This document shows, piece after piece, positions 1-9,004 of a stretch of 64,000 nucleotides of DNA. Each line of letters begins with the position of its first letter. The first letter of the stretch is position 1. The stretch comes from Agromyces sp. Soil535 (GTDB lineage Bacteria; Actinomycetota; Actinomycetes; Actinomycetales; Microbacteriaceae), in NCBI RefSeq assembly GCF_001428255.1, contig NZ_LMRW01000001.1, positions 560,504-624,503 on the forward strand, given 5' to 3'. The notes under the pieces are model-generated. The model saw only the letters and a list, made by a program, of their open reading frames with translations, did no database searches and had not been told where the DNA came from. A program made the translations under genes and the position numbers.

Positions 1-372
1 GTCGTCGAGACCGATTCGCTCACGGTGCTGCAGGGCCGTGCGGCGGGCGAGGCCATCCGGGAGCGCCCTGGCGAGGAGCGTCCAGACGCGGTCTTCGCCG
101 CGAACGACCTGCTCGCGATGGGTGTCCTGCAGGCACTGGTGATGCAGGGGAGCGTTCGAGTGCCGGATGAGATCGCGCTCATCGGCTACGACGACATCGA
201 CTTCGCCTCGGCCGCCGTCGTGCCGCTGTCGTCGATCCGGCAGCCGGCGTCGCTCATCGGCTACACCGCCGTCGACCTGCTCATGAAGGAGGCCTCGCCC
301 GGCGAGGGGTTCGAGCGGGAGCAGGTCGTGTTCCAGCCCGAGCTCGTCGTGCGGAACTCCACACGAGCCTGA
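1..372 (+). CDS. LacI-family transcriptional regulator, C-terminal part (5' end outside window)
   Basis: The reading frame is open from base 1, so only the last 123 residues are visible. They match the C-terminal lobe of LacI/GalR effector-binding domains: the PDAVFAANDLLAMG segment, the VPDEIALIGYDDIDFA segment and an SSIRQPA dimer-interface motif. The DNA-binding helix-turn-helix lies upstream of the window. The gene is followed after about 90 bases by an SDR dehydrogenase in the same direction, and three ACCGGT palindromes lie in that gap. It is therefore the likely local regulator of the SDR-lactonase pair. Family call is firm; the effector (perhaps apiose, apionolactone or apionate) is inferred from neighbours only. 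Confidence 0.9.
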   Translation, partial: VVETDSLTVLQGRAAGEAIRERPGEERPDAVFAANDLLAMGVLQALVMQGSVRVPDEIALIGYDDIDFASAAVVPLSSIRQPASLIGYTAVDLLMKEASPGEGFEREQVVFQPELVVRNSTRA

Positions 373-405
373 CGGCGTGCGGGATGATCACCGAGCGGGT
401 ACCCT

Positions 406-427
406 ACCGGTAAACCGGTGAACCGGT
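406..427. promoter_or_regulatory. Triple ACCGGT operator-like array upstream of SDR
   Basis: ACCGGT occurs three times at 8-bp steps (406, 414, 422); the last is part of the perfect palindrome AACCGGTT. Central CG palindromes of this kind are typical LacI-family operators. The same core recurs before the MFS-lerK operon at 12535 and 12579, suggesting shared control of the two halves of the pathway. Confidence 0.55.
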
Positions 428-461
428 TATCGACGAAGATCCGCCGGAGGAAGGGTTGCAC

Positions 462-1220
462 ATGACCGAACGGCTCACCGGGAAGACCGCGCTCGTGACC
501 GGTGCCGCGTCCGGAATCGGGAGGCAGGTCGCGCTGCGGTTCCTGCGCGAGGGGGCGCGCGTGGCGTTCGCCGATCGCGACGCGACCGGGGCGGCCGCCG
601 CCGTCGAGGGGCTCGGGCCCGCGGCGCGTGCCGTGGTGATGGACATCTCCGACGAGGCATCCGTCGAGGCCGCGATGTCGGCCCTCGTCGCCGAAGGCTG
701 GAGTCCCGACGTCGTAGTGGCAAATGCCGGCGTCCAGCTGTTCGGCCAGGACGCCAAGGCGGGCGACCTCGACCTCGAGGCGTGGCGCCGCACGATCGAC
801 ATCAACCTCACCGGCACCTTCCTCACGCTGAAGCACGCGGTGCGGGCGATGCTCCCGCGCGGCGGCGGCTCGATCATCCTCACCGGCAGCCCCACCGGCG
901 TGCGCGGCGAGGGTGACGTGTTCACGGCCTACAGCGCGTCGAAGGCCGGTGTGCACGGCCTCGGACGCACCGTCGCCTCGGCATATGCCCGCGACGGCAT
1001 CCGCGTGAACACCGTCATTCCCGCCTACACCGAGACCCCGCTCGTGTCGACGCTCACCGACGATGCGGAGGCGCGTTCGTCGATCGTGGGCCGTATCCCG
1101 ATGGGACGTTCCGGCACGGCCGCCGACGTCGAGGGGATCATGGTGTACCTTGCGAGCGACGAGAGCTCGTTCGCCACCGGCGCCGCCTTCGCGGTCGACG
1201 GGGGGATGTCGACACTGTGA
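462..1220 (+). CDS. Short-chain dehydrogenase/reductase (SDR), sugar-type
   Basis: A classical 252-residue NAD(P)-dependent SDR. It shows the cofactor motif TGAASGIG at residues 13-20, NAG at 88-90, and catalytic Ser143, Tyr157 and Lys161 (YSASK). The ATG at 462 is preferred over an in-frame TTG at 456 because GGAGGAAGG ends 7 bases before it. The stop overlaps the GTG of the ApnL-like gene by 4 bases, so the two are probably translationally coupled. Context suggests oxidation of a sugar to the lactone used by that lactonase, such as D-apiose to D-apionolactone. The known D-apiose dehydrogenase ApsD belongs to the Gfo/Idh/MocA family, so this would be a non-orthologous enzyme. An alternative is a threitol- or polyol-type dehydrogenase feeding erythrulose. 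Confidence 0.85.
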   Translation: MTERLTGKTALVTGAASGIGRQVALRFLREGARVAFADRDATGAAAAVEGLGPAARAVVMDISDEASVEAAMSALVAEGWSPDVVVANAGVQLFGQDAKAGDLDLEAWRRTIDINLTGTFLTLKHAVRAMLPRGGGSIILTGSPTGVRGEGDVFTAYSASKAGVHGLGRTVASAYARDGIRVNTVIPAYTETPLVSTLTDDAEARSSIVGRIPMGRSGTAADVEGIMVYLASDESSFATGAAFAVDGGMSTL

Positions 1221-3028
1221 CCCGTGAGCGCTGGGCCCTGGGCGAAGCGGCCTGGGGCGACCACGAACCCGCACCCGTCGACGTGTCGGTCGGCCCGTGG
1301 CGGTTCCAGCTGCGCGGCGACGAGCTGGCCGACCTCTCCTTCGACGGCTCGCCCGTCGTGCGCAGCGTTCGGGCGGTGGCTCGCGACGGCGACTGGAACA
1401 CGGTGCCCACGACCGTCGAGACGGTCGAGGTCCGACCCGACGGATGCGACCTCGGGCTCTCGATGCGCGGCCTCGGCGCCGACCTCGATGCCACCCTGGT
1501 CGTGCGCGCCGACGCAGGCAGGCTCTCGGTGCGGCTCGTCGCCACGTCGCGCACCGAGTTCCGGAGCAATCGGGTGGGGCTCGTGGTGCTCCACCCGCCG
1601 TCGGTCGCCGGTGCCGACCTGGTCGTCGGCACGCCCGACGGCGGCATCCGCCGCACGACGTTCCCCGTGACGGTCTCGCCGCACCAGCCGGCGATGGACA
1701 TCCGCTCGCTGGCATGGACGCACGACGGGGTCGCGACGACCGCGACCTTCGAGGGCGACGTGTTCGAGATGGAGGACCAGCGCAACTGGACCGACGCCTC
1801 GTACAAGACGTACAGCAGGCCGCTCGCCCTGCCGTTCCCCGTCACGGTCGCTGCGGGCGCGGTGATCGAGCAGTCGATCACCTTCGAGGCGTCGCGGGTC
1901 GGCCCGTCGTCGCACCTGCCGGCCGGAATGGATGCCGCGCCTCCCAGCGTCCTTGACCTCAGCGACACCGGCCTCCCGGTGCCCACGCTCACGCTCGGCG
2001 CGTCGACGGTGCCCGACGCCGAATTCGTGCTCGGCGCGTTGCCCGAGGGTGTCGCCGGCCTCCTCGTGGAGCTCGACACCCGCACCCCGTCGTGGCGCTC
2101 GGCACTCGGCCGTGCCGTGCAGGAGGCCGGCGGGCTGCCCCTCGACGTGCGCATCATCGCCGACGACGTCGCAGCCGTGCGCGAGGCCGTCGAGGCCGCT
2201 GCCCATGTCGGACCGGTCGCCCGGCTCGGCGTCTTCGCCGGGCGAGGTCACGTCACTGAACCCGACCTGTGGGCCGCACTGACGGATGCCGCGGCCCGCC
2301 GCCTTCCCGCCGCGGAACTCGTCGGCGGCGCCCGATCGCATTTCACGGAGCTGAACCGCGAGCACCACCGCCTGCCCGCCGACCTGCCGGGCATCACGTT
2401 CGCGATGACGCCGCAGATGCACGCCAACGAACGCGCTCAGCTCGTGGAGTCGATCGCGGTGCAAGGGGCCGTCGTGCGCGACGCCGCGCGCATCGCCGAC
2501 GGGCGCCCGCTGCGCGTCGGCCCGATCACGCTGCGGTCGCGGTTCAACGCGGTGGCGACGAGCGGGCCACGCGTCGAGACCGATGCGTCTCTCGCCGCCG
2601 GGTACGGCGCCGAGCTCGTCGACGGCGCGACGGATGCGCGGCAGTCGTCCGTGGCGATGGAGGCGTGGACGGTGGCGAGCTTCGCGGCGATCTGCGCCGG
2701 GGCGGTCGCCGGCGGGAGCCAGGTCGCCGACGTCGCCTACTTCGAGACCACGGGTCCCCGCGGCATCCGTGACCGCTCCGGCCCGTACCCTGTCGCCCAC
2801 GCCATCGAGGCGATCGCCTCGCTCGCCCGCCTTCGCCTGATCACGCCGGCCGGGGAGCCGCCCGAGGGCGTGTGGCTCGTCGGCGGCGTGCGACCCGACG
2901 GTTCGTGGCGCGTGCTCGTCGCGAGCCTCGCCGATCACCCCGTGTCCCTCGTCGTCCGCCACGGCGAGCGCGAGCTCGAACGTACGGTGGCGCCCTACGA
3001 GCTCGCTGCGCTCGACTCGGCCGGGTGA
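1217..3028 (+). CDS. apnL: Probable D-apionate lactonase (ApnL family)
   Basis: A 603-residue soluble protein without signal peptide or membrane segments. The N-terminal part (about 1-230) looks like a beta-rich domain. The rest looks like a TIM-barrel or hydrolase-like domain with a segment reading FAMTPQMHA, then PITLRSRFNAVAT, and a C-terminal beta segment ending in APYELAALDS. From memory this pattern and length fit the ApnL family, which opens D-apionolactone to D-apionate. I cannot verify it by search. The downstream pathway genes apnO, oiaC and lerK-lerI-derI, 9 kb away in the same orientation, strongly support the assignment. The GTG start overlaps the SDR stop (GTGA). If not ApnL, it is an uncharacterised glycosidase-like protein. 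Confidence 0.6.
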   Translation: MTRERWALGEAAWGDHEPAPVDVSVGPWRFQLRGDELADLSFDGSPVVRSVRAVARDGDWNTVPTTVETVEVRPDGCDLGLSMRGLGADLDATLVVRADAGRLSVRLVATSRTEFRSNRVGLVVLHPPSVAGADLVVGTPDGGIRRTTFPVTVSPHQPAMDIRSLAWTHDGVATTATFEGDVFEMEDQRNWTDASYKTYSRPLALPFPVTVAAGAVIEQSITFEASRVGPSSHLPAGMDAAPPSVLDLSDTGLPVPTLTLGASTVPDAEFVLGALPEGVAGLLVELDTRTPSWRSALGRAVQEAGGLPLDVRIIADDVAAVREAVEAAAHVGPVARLGVFAGRGHVTEPDLWAALTDAAARRLPAAELVGGARSHFTELNREHHRLPADLPGITFAMTPQMHANERAQLVESIAVQGAVVRDAARIADGRPLRVGPITLRSRFNAVATSGPRVETDASLAAGYGAELVDGATDARQSSVAMEAWTVASFAAICAGAVAGGSQVADVAYFETTGPRGIRDRSGPYPVAHAIEAIASLARLRLITPAGEPPEGVWLVGGVRPDGSWRVLVASLADHPVSLVVRHGERELERTVAPYELAALDSAG

Positions 3029-3066
3029 CGCGCAACACCCTCGCTGGACCGACCCCTGGCCAAGTA

Positions 3067-4857
3067 CTACGAGGCGACGGGCACCCGGAGCGACAGCACG
3101 GCGGAGACGGCATCGCGCAGCGACTGCTCAGGGTCGTCCGCGCCATCCGTCCGCCACGCGACGACGCCGTCGGGCCGCACAAGCACGGCGCCGTCCGCCG
3201 ACACTCCGCGCCGCCGCAACCAGGACAGCCGGTGGTCTAGGTAGTCCCCGTTCGCGTGTCCGATCCGGACGGCGCGTATGACGACGCCCAACGCCGCCTG
3301 CACGTCGGCCGCCGCGGCGTTCCATCGGTCGTCGGCGCCGTCGGCGATGAGAATGAATTCTCCCGGGCGGATCAGGTCCACGATCGCGAGCCGGCTGTCG
3401 TCGTCCGCCGTGAGCCACGCGTGGGGCACGGGCGAGCCCGGACGCGTGTCGGGCACGTATACACGCACCTCGTCGACGTTGCGCGGTGCGGGAGTGCCGT
3501 CCCCGACGACGGCATCCGACTCGTAGCGATAGCCGTACTCCACGTTGTGCTCGTCGAACTCCTGTGACTGCACCGCGATCATGTCGCGGATGCGCCGCCG
3601 GAACTCCGCATCCCCGGGAGCGGCGCTCCACACGCGACGCAGGTTCGCCCAGTTCGCCTCCGGAGTCGCAGCAGGATCCAGCCCCATGGCGCCGCCGATC
3701 GCGAGGTGGTGCATCGCGTTCTCGGTCGAGCGCGCGACATTGCGCCGCGCGACGGGGAGTCGCTCCTGCTCATAGGTGTCCAAGAGCTCGTCTCCCGCGC
3801 GGCCCGCCAGGACGGCCGCGAGCTTCCACGCGATGTTGCGCGAATCCTGGATCGCCGTCGTCAGCCCGAGCCCGCCGGTCGGACCGTGCCGGTGCGCGGC
3901 GTCCCCGACCAGGAAGACGCGCCCCACCCGCATCTGCGGCGCGACGAGCGCCTCGAAGCTCCAGCGCGTGATCATATGGATCTCGGGGGCGAAGTCGGGG
4001 ATGCCGAGCGCGTCCCGCATTCCTGCGATGATCTTCTCGTCGTCCCAGAGGCGGGTGTCCTCACCCGGATAGCTGTGGTGGTACACCCACTCCTCGGAGT
4101 CCGGCCCCCACCGCTCGGGTCCCATCGGGACGAGCACCGACATGAGACCGACGTGGGGCGGCCACATCCAGCGGATCAGGACGTCCGGGTCGGTCGCCCA
4201 CCGCGAGAGGTCGGCGGTGAAGTGCACGGAGGCGGTGTAGAGGATGTCGCGCATCCCTTCGAGCTCGACTCCCACCTGTCGGCCGACCGTGCGCCCGCCG
4301 TCGCAGCCGAGGAGGTACTGTGCCCGCACTGTGTAGGTCTCGCCGGACGACTTGTCCTGGATCCGAGCGGTCACGCCGGAGTCGTCTTGCGTCAGTTCGA
4401 CGAGCTCCTGCCCGAAGCGGATCGATCCGGGCGACTTGCTCTCGGCGTGGGCGCGCAGCACCGGCTCGAGCCGGATCTGCGGCAGATTGGCCTGCAGGCA
4501 CGGGCTCGCGATGAGCCACTCCGGGTCTGCACCGCCGGCACCCCAGGACTCCTGCTTCGCGATGCGCCTGCCGGCGTCGGGGTCGTCGCCGGCGAGCCCG
4601 GCGTACCAGGCGGTCGCCGCGAGGTTCTGGGGCGGCGCGCTGCGTGCGTAGATGTCGTCGGCCACGCCCGCGTGGCGGAAGACCTCCATCGCGCGCTGCT
4701 GGATCACGTGGGCCTTTGGAAGCGCAGACGTGGTGAGGGCTGAGGAGATCGTGAGGGTCTCCACGCCCAGGTCGGAGAGGAGCATCGAGGCGGTCAGTCC
4801 TGCTCCGCCGGCTCCCACGATCAGCACCGGTACGTCGATGTCGTGTGCATTGCTCAT
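3067..4857 (-). CDS. FAD-dependent aromatic monooxygenase (phenol hydroxylase/TfdB type)
   Basis: A 596-residue class A flavoprotein monooxygenase. The N-terminus has the FAD-binding GAGGAGLTASMLL motif (about residues 16-28), there is a GCDGGRTVGR segment near the middle, and the second FAD motif is VFLVGDAAHRHGPTGGLGL. The C-terminal region (about 430-596) is the thioredoxin-like domain found in TfdB/phenol hydroxylase members. It would use NAD(P)H and O2 to hydroxylate a phenolic ring ortho to an existing hydroxyl. The ATG at 4857 follows a GGAG ribosome site. It is last in the minus-strand aromatic operon, about 55 bases after the acyl-CoA ligase gene. The substrate cannot be told from sequence. 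Confidence 0.85.
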   Translation of the reverse strand: MSNAHDIDVPVLIVGAGGAGLTASMLLSDLGVETLTISSALTTSALPKAHVIQQRAMEVFRHAGVADDIYARSAPPQNLAATAWYAGLAGDDPDAGRRIAKQESWGAGGADPEWLIASPCLQANLPQIRLEPVLRAHAESKSPGSIRFGQELVELTQDDSGVTARIQDKSSGETYTVRAQYLLGCDGGRTVGRQVGVELEGMRDILYTASVHFTADLSRWATDPDVLIRWMWPPHVGLMSVLVPMGPERWGPDSEEWVYHHSYPGEDTRLWDDEKIIAGMRDALGIPDFAPEIHMITRWSFEALVAPQMRVGRVFLVGDAAHRHGPTGGLGLTTAIQDSRNIAWKLAAVLAGRAGDELLDTYEQERLPVARRNVARSTENAMHHLAIGGAMGLDPAATPEANWANLRRVWSAAPGDAEFRRRIRDMIAVQSQEFDEHNVEYGYRYESDAVVGDGTPAPRNVDEVRVYVPDTRPGSPVPHAWLTADDDSRLAIVDLIRPGEFILIADGADDRWNAAAADVQAALGVVIRAVRIGHANGDYLDHRLSWLRRRGVSADGAVLVRPDGVVAWRTDGADDPEQSLRDAVSAVLSLRVPVAS

Positions 4858-4912
4858 TCCTGCTCTCCTTCGAACAGTTCTCTCTGGATCAGTACACCCA
4901 GGGGGTCGCCGT

Positions 4913-6787
4913 CTATGAGACCGCGAGCCCCAGATGACGTCCGATCGCGGCGATCTTCGCGGCGTATGCCTCACGTGCGACGCTCGTGTCGACGGTGAGG
5001 ACTCCGGCGACGTGACGGACGCGCACGTCCTTGTGCGGCGGTAGGCCGCGCTCCACGTCGCGGCCCTGGAGTGCATCCGAGACCGCGCGCGCTGCGGCAT
5101 CCTCGCGCAACGGGGGTTTGAACGGCTTGCCGACCTGGGTGACCGGTATGGCTTCGATCGCATAGATCGCCTTGGGCTGAGCGGCGGGCTCGAGGGGTTG
5201 CGTTGCCAGCCACGTTCTCACCTCTGCTGGATCCGCGGTGCCGGTGATGTAGGCGACCGGGACTTCTCCGGATGCCGCGTCGGGGCGTCCCACCGTCGCT
5301 GCGCCCGTCACCGCCGGGTGCTGCAGCAAGGCCTGCTCGATGACGGCCGGATCGATATTGTGACCGCCCCTGATGATGACGTCCTTGGCTCGTCCACTCA
5401 GGCTGAGAAAGCCGTCCTCCACGGATCCGAGGTCGCCGGTGTCGAGCCAGCCGTTCTCGACCCAAGGAGAGCGTTCAAGATGGCGGCCGATGCCGTCTGC
5501 GATGACGTACCCGGGAAAGACGGCCGGGCCCTTGATCCGGATGATCCCCTGCTCACCGTCGGGGAGCCGTATCCAGTTTGCGTGGTCATCGCGGCGGAAG
5601 GCCGCGATCCGCTGATAGGGGAGACGTTCCCCGACCGTGCCAGGACGACGTCTGCTCGGACGCGTGACCGTGCTGGCGCACGTCGCTTCGGTGAGCCCGT
5701 AGCCCTCGGTCAGTTCGACGCCGGTTGCCTTGCGGAAGGCGACGCGGACCGGGTCCGGCAACGGTGACGCTCCGACTGCGGCCACCTCGAGCGACGACAC
5801 ATCGGCGTTCACGGGTACCAGCGCGAGTCGTGCGTACACGGTGGGAACGGCCGACATGGCCTCGACGCGGTACTTCTCGATCATCCGCCAGGCGTTCGCG
5901 AAGAACAGCGGGTCGCGGTACCCGAGGGGTCCGATCCAGAGGGTCGAGGCGCCGAGGTGAAGCGGCGCGAGGACCGTGACGAGAAGTGCGTTCACATGGA
6001 AGAGGGGAAGTCCCGCGAGCATCGTCGCGCCTTCGGTGATCCCAGCCGCCGTGGCGATCGACCACGAGGTGGTCACCTCATTCGCGTGGCTGTGGGCTGC
6101 GAGCTTGGGGCTTGCAGTGGTGCCGCCCGTATGGAAGTACGCCGCGATGTCCTCGCTGCGCGGCTCTGCGAACGAGAGCTCGGAATCGGCTCGGTCGGCG
6201 AGCACCGAGAGATACTCGAGCGTCAGGCCGCCTGAGCTCGTGCCCAGACGCGGTGCCGGGCCGGTCACGCCGTCCGGACGGAGGGCGAGCACATGGCGTG
6301 CTCCCACAGCGCGGCCGAGGTCGACTGCACGATCCCAGATGCCGGCGCCGAACTCGGGACCCGCCGCGATGATCACGTCGGACCCGCTTGCCTGCACGAG
6401 GGCGACGATCTGTTCAGGGGCGAGGGCGGGATTGACGGGCGCAGCGATCCCGGCAGTCTCGGCGCCCAACAGCGCGGCGACCATCCAACCGCAGTTCGGG
6501 CTGACGAGGGTGACGGCCTTGTCGCGGTCGACTCCCAGGCTCCGAAGGGCGTTGGCGACTCGGGTCACCCTCTCGGTGAGCTGGCTGTAGGTGATGTCGG
6601 TCGACTGTGCCCATCCGTCCCCGCCGGGGAGGAGACGCAGTGCCGGCTCGAGCGGCCGGGAGTGCGACTGCTCTCGTAGCAGTGCGTATGTGGAGCTGGC
6701 AAGGCCTCGCTCGACGAGAGGAACTGCTTCGATCTCGCTGAGCGTCTCGCCGACGGGGAGACGGAGCGGGATGCGTGCCGTCGTCAC
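4913..6787 (-). CDS. AMP-forming acyl-CoA synthetase/ligase
   Basis: A 624-residue ANL-superfamily enzyme. Motifs in order: the phosphate loop with HTGGTTASPK, the adenine-binding segment GYGLTEATC, the ATP-binding GWLDTGDLG, the hinge SLSGRAKDVIIRGGHNIDP, and a C-terminal QVGKPFK that carries the catalytic Lys. It would activate a carboxylic acid (aromatic or fatty) to its CoA thioester. The GTG at 6787 overlaps the stop of the FAH-family gene by 4 bases, so it belongs to the same operon. Its role could be activation of an aromatic substrate or of a ring-cleavage product. The length is typical of the longer fatty/aromatic acid ligases. Confidence 0.88.
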   Translation of the reverse strand: MTTARIPLRLPVGETLSEIEAVPLVERGLASSTYALLREQSHSRPLEPALRLLPGGDGWAQSTDITYSQLTERVTRVANALRSLGVDRDKAVTLVSPNCGWMVAALLGAETAGIAAPVNPALAPEQIVALVQASGSDVIIAAGPEFGAGIWDRAVDLGRAVGARHVLALRPDGVTGPAPRLGTSSGGLTLEYLSVLADRADSELSFAEPRSEDIAAYFHTGGTTASPKLAAHSHANEVTTSWSIATAAGITEGATMLAGLPLFHVNALLVTVLAPLHLGASTLWIGPLGYRDPLFFANAWRMIEKYRVEAMSAVPTVYARLALVPVNADVSSLEVAAVGASPLPDPVRVAFRKATGVELTEGYGLTEATCASTVTRPSRRRPGTVGERLPYQRIAAFRRDDHANWIRLPDGEQGIIRIKGPAVFPGYVIADGIGRHLERSPWVENGWLDTGDLGSVEDGFLSLSGRAKDVIIRGGHNIDPAVIEQALLQHPAVTGAATVGRPDAASGEVPVAYITGTADPAEVRTWLATQPLEPAAQPKAIYAIEAIPVTQVGKPFKPPLREDAAARAVSDALQGRDVERGLPPHKDVRVRHVAGVLTVDTSVAREAYAAKIAAIGRHLGLAVS

Positions 6788-7740
6788 GTGTTGACCTCCT
6801 CGTCGACGACGGTGGTGCGCTGGGATCCGAGGTCCACAGCTCCGTCCGAGCTGCGGATGGTCGCCTCGATCACGTCTCCCGCCGTCAGGTACTTCGGGTT
6901 CTTCGCCTGTGACCGGAAGAATGCGCTCCACTTGGCCGAAGGGGAAAGCAGCGCCGCAACCTTCTCGATCGCCTTGGGAGGAGCTTTCAGTGCAGTGCCG
7001 CCCGGTGTTCCAGTGAGCAGGATGTCGCCTGGATCCATCTGCTGGAATCGAGAGAGCACCCGCAACGACTCGAGCGGCTGGGAGATCATGTCGGCTACCG
7101 TGCCGTCTTGTCGCACCACCCCGTTGACGGAGAGCGTGAGGCGAAGATCCTGACGCAGGTACGCGAAGTCGCTCGCATCCAGCAGGACGAGGCGTGGGCC
7201 GATCGGGGTGAACGTGGGGTAGGACTTGCTCTCGTAGAACTGGGACTTCGTCAGTTGCACTTCGCGGGCGCTGACATCGTTCGCGACTACCACTCCCGCG
7301 ATCAGCCTCGGCAGATCGGCTTCGGTGATGGTGTCGCCGACCCGCATCGTGTCGCCGAAGACCAGACCCAGTTCGACTTCATAGTCGAGGAACCGAACGT
7401 GCGCAGGCGTGACCACATCGTCGAACGCCCCGGAGATCGATCCTGAAGCCTTCCGGAAGAAGGTGGTCGGCACGCTACGCGGGTCGAAACCGGAGTCGCG
7501 GGCATGAGAGGCGTAGTTCACCATCTGCGCGACGACACGGCACGGAGTCGTGACCGGCGAAAGGAGGTCGAGGTCATGCAATGGGACGAGATCGACAGGG
7601 CGCTGGCGGGCGAGCAGGCGGATCGCATCGGCCTCAGCGAGCAGTTCTCTCGTTGTGGTCGCGTCCGTCGGGATCTGAGACGCTCCCGCGGGGGTCTCGA
7701 TCCACCAGCCGTCCACGGTGCGAAGGATGCTGATGCTCAC
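6784..7740 (-). CDS. Fumarylacetoacetate hydrolase (FAH)-family enzyme
   Basis: A 318-residue FAH-fold protein. The metal-binding core is visible as FLDYEVELGLVFG in the middle, followed by ANDVSAREVQ and the C-terminal DILLTGTPGG motif. Family members hydrolyse, hydrate or decarboxylate beta-diketo or oxo-dienoate products of aromatic ring cleavage. Gene order here (dioxygenase, FAH, ligase, hydroxylase) suggests it processes the product of the neighbouring extradiol dioxygenase. The GTG at 7740 overlaps the dioxygenase stop in a GTGA junction. Whether it is a C-C hydrolase, hydratase or decarboxylase cannot be decided from sequence. Confidence 0.88.
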   Translation of the reverse strand: MSISILRTVDGWWIETPAGASQIPTDATTTRELLAEADAIRLLARQRPVDLVPLHDLDLLSPVTTPCRVVAQMVNYASHARDSGFDPRSVPTTFFRKASGSISGAFDDVVTPAHVRFLDYEVELGLVFGDTMRVGDTITEADLPRLIAGVVVANDVSAREVQLTKSQFYESKSYPTFTPIGPRLVLLDASDFAYLRQDLRLTLSVNGVVRQDGTVADMISQPLESLRVLSRFQQMDPGDILLTGTPGGTALKAPPKAIEKVAALLSPSAKWSAFFRSQAKNPKYLTAGDVIEATIRSSDGAVDLGSQRTTVVDEEVNT

Positions 7741-8888
7741 GAGCTCATCGCCTTCATCAGGCTTCGAAGGACTGCCGGGTCGATCTCGTTCTCGCCGCGG
7801 AGCCCGCCGATCACCTTTCGTACGAGATGTGGGGACAGGTTGCTGCCGAGGAAGTCCTTCGTGGCCGGCGGACCCCATTGGGCGAGGCCGCTGGCGCTCA
7901 TCGGCGCCCACCCGGGTTCGACGTCGCAGTCGAACATGTCTCCGTCCGCGAAGTGCTCGAACATGAGCTTGTCGGGGTCACGCCAGTAGTCGAAGATCTG
8001 ACTGCCCTGGATGTGCCTGCCGATTCCCCAGACCCGATTGTAGCCTTGCGCCTTGAGGTACTCTCCGCCCATCGCGACGGAATCGAGGTCGGAGACCTGA
8101 TACGCGGAATGAACGTATCCGACTCCCGGACCAAGGTGCATCGCGAGTGTGTGGTGATCGGCCGGCACGCTTCCCCGGTCGCATCGGATGAAGGCCATCG
8201 TCGGCCCGCGGTCGCGGAGGTCGTCAAGGAACAGGAAGTCGCTGACGATCATTCCGAGGACTTCGACGTACCAGTTCAGCGCCTTCTGGAAAATCGGGGT
8301 CTCGAGTACGACGTGTCCGAGTCGTTGCACACGCGCGGGCTCCTTCGCCGGGCGCTGACCCCGATTGAAACGGGTGTATTCCTCGCCGAAGTTCAGCGGC
8401 AGAGGTGCCTGTTCGGGAAGGGCCGGCAGGACTGTGAGCCCGTGTACGACGCGAACCGGAACCCCGCTCGGGTCCGTGGTCTGGACAATGCGCCCATCCA
8501 GGAACGGGCGCACCTCAGTGCCAAGGGCACGCGCAAGCCGGTCCAGGTCCGTTCCCTCAGACGCCTGGAAGGTGATTCCGTTGAATCTGCTCTGCGCGCC
8601 GCGTCTGATCACAAGGCAAGGTGTCCGTGACCATGTTCCGCGCAGGTACAGCGCGTCAGGCGTGCGGTCAGCCACCGCGAACCCGAAATCGCGTGCGAAG
8701 GCTTCGGCGCGTACGAGGTCCGGCTTGACGAACTCGAGCCAAGCAAGGTCCTGGACCTTGATCACGGGATCGGTGGAGCGGCCGCGGTGTTCGGCTCGAA
8801 GCCCGCCCGCCGCGCTGTGCAACCCGCTGTGCACGTCGGCGATAGGCGTCTCATGATCGGTGGCTGCGAGCTCCAGTGAGGTGGGCAT
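7737..8888 (-). CDS. Two-domain extradiol ring-cleavage dioxygenase (VOC, catechol 2,3-dioxygenase-like)
   Basis: A 383-residue protein of two vicinal-oxygen-chelate domains. The Fe(II) ligands of type I extradiol dioxygenases are visible in the C-terminal domain: His192 (LGHVVLET), His260 (VHSAYQV) and Glu311 (LMFEHF). It should cleave a catechol-type ring next to the diol. Two ATGs are adjacent; the second (8888) has better spacing from AAGGGAG. It is the first gene of the minus-strand operon and diverges from a TetR gene, with a TGAT-N6-ATCA operator between them. The N-terminal tail of about 40 residues before the first domain is longer than usual. Confidence 0.88.
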   Translation of the reverse strand: MPTSLELAATDHETPIADVHSGLHSAAGGLRAEHRGRSTDPVIKVQDLAWLEFVKPDLVRAEAFARDFGFAVADRTPDALYLRGTWSRTPCLVIRRGAQSRFNGITFQASEGTDLDRLARALGTEVRPFLDGRIVQTTDPSGVPVRVVHGLTVLPALPEQAPLPLNFGEEYTRFNRGQRPAKEPARVQRLGHVVLETPIFQKALNWYVEVLGMIVSDFLFLDDLRDRGPTMAFIRCDRGSVPADHHTLAMHLGPGVGYVHSAYQVSDLDSVAMGGEYLKAQGYNRVWGIGRHIQGSQIFDYWRDPDKLMFEHFADGDMFDCDVEPGWAPMSASGLAQWGPPATKDFLGSNLSPHLVRKVIGGLRGENEIDPAVLRSLMKAMSS

Positions 8889-8916
8889 CATGACTCCCTT
8901 GTCATATGGGATCGAA

Positions 8917-8934
8917 TTTGATGATTGTATCAAA
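8917..8934. promoter_or_regulatory. Inverted-repeat operator between dioxygenase operon and TetR gene
   Basis: The perfect inverted repeat TTTGAT-N6-ATCAAA lies in the divergent gap. The core TGAT-N6-ATCA is repeated at 11247-11260 in the other divergent gap of this island. It is the likely binding site of the adjacent TetR protein. Confidence 0.6.
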
Positions 8935-9004
8935 CTTGCGTCAGCGCGTCTACATTGCGCGTGTGCGCACTCTGAGTCACGCTCCGGTGGGTAGCGTGGA
9001 GCGC

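Noticed and set aside
1025..2962. 645-residue minus-strand frame opposite SDR/apnL
   Set aside because: Arg/Gly/Asp-rich composition typical of antisense frames in GC-rich DNA; the plus strand carries clear SDR motifs.
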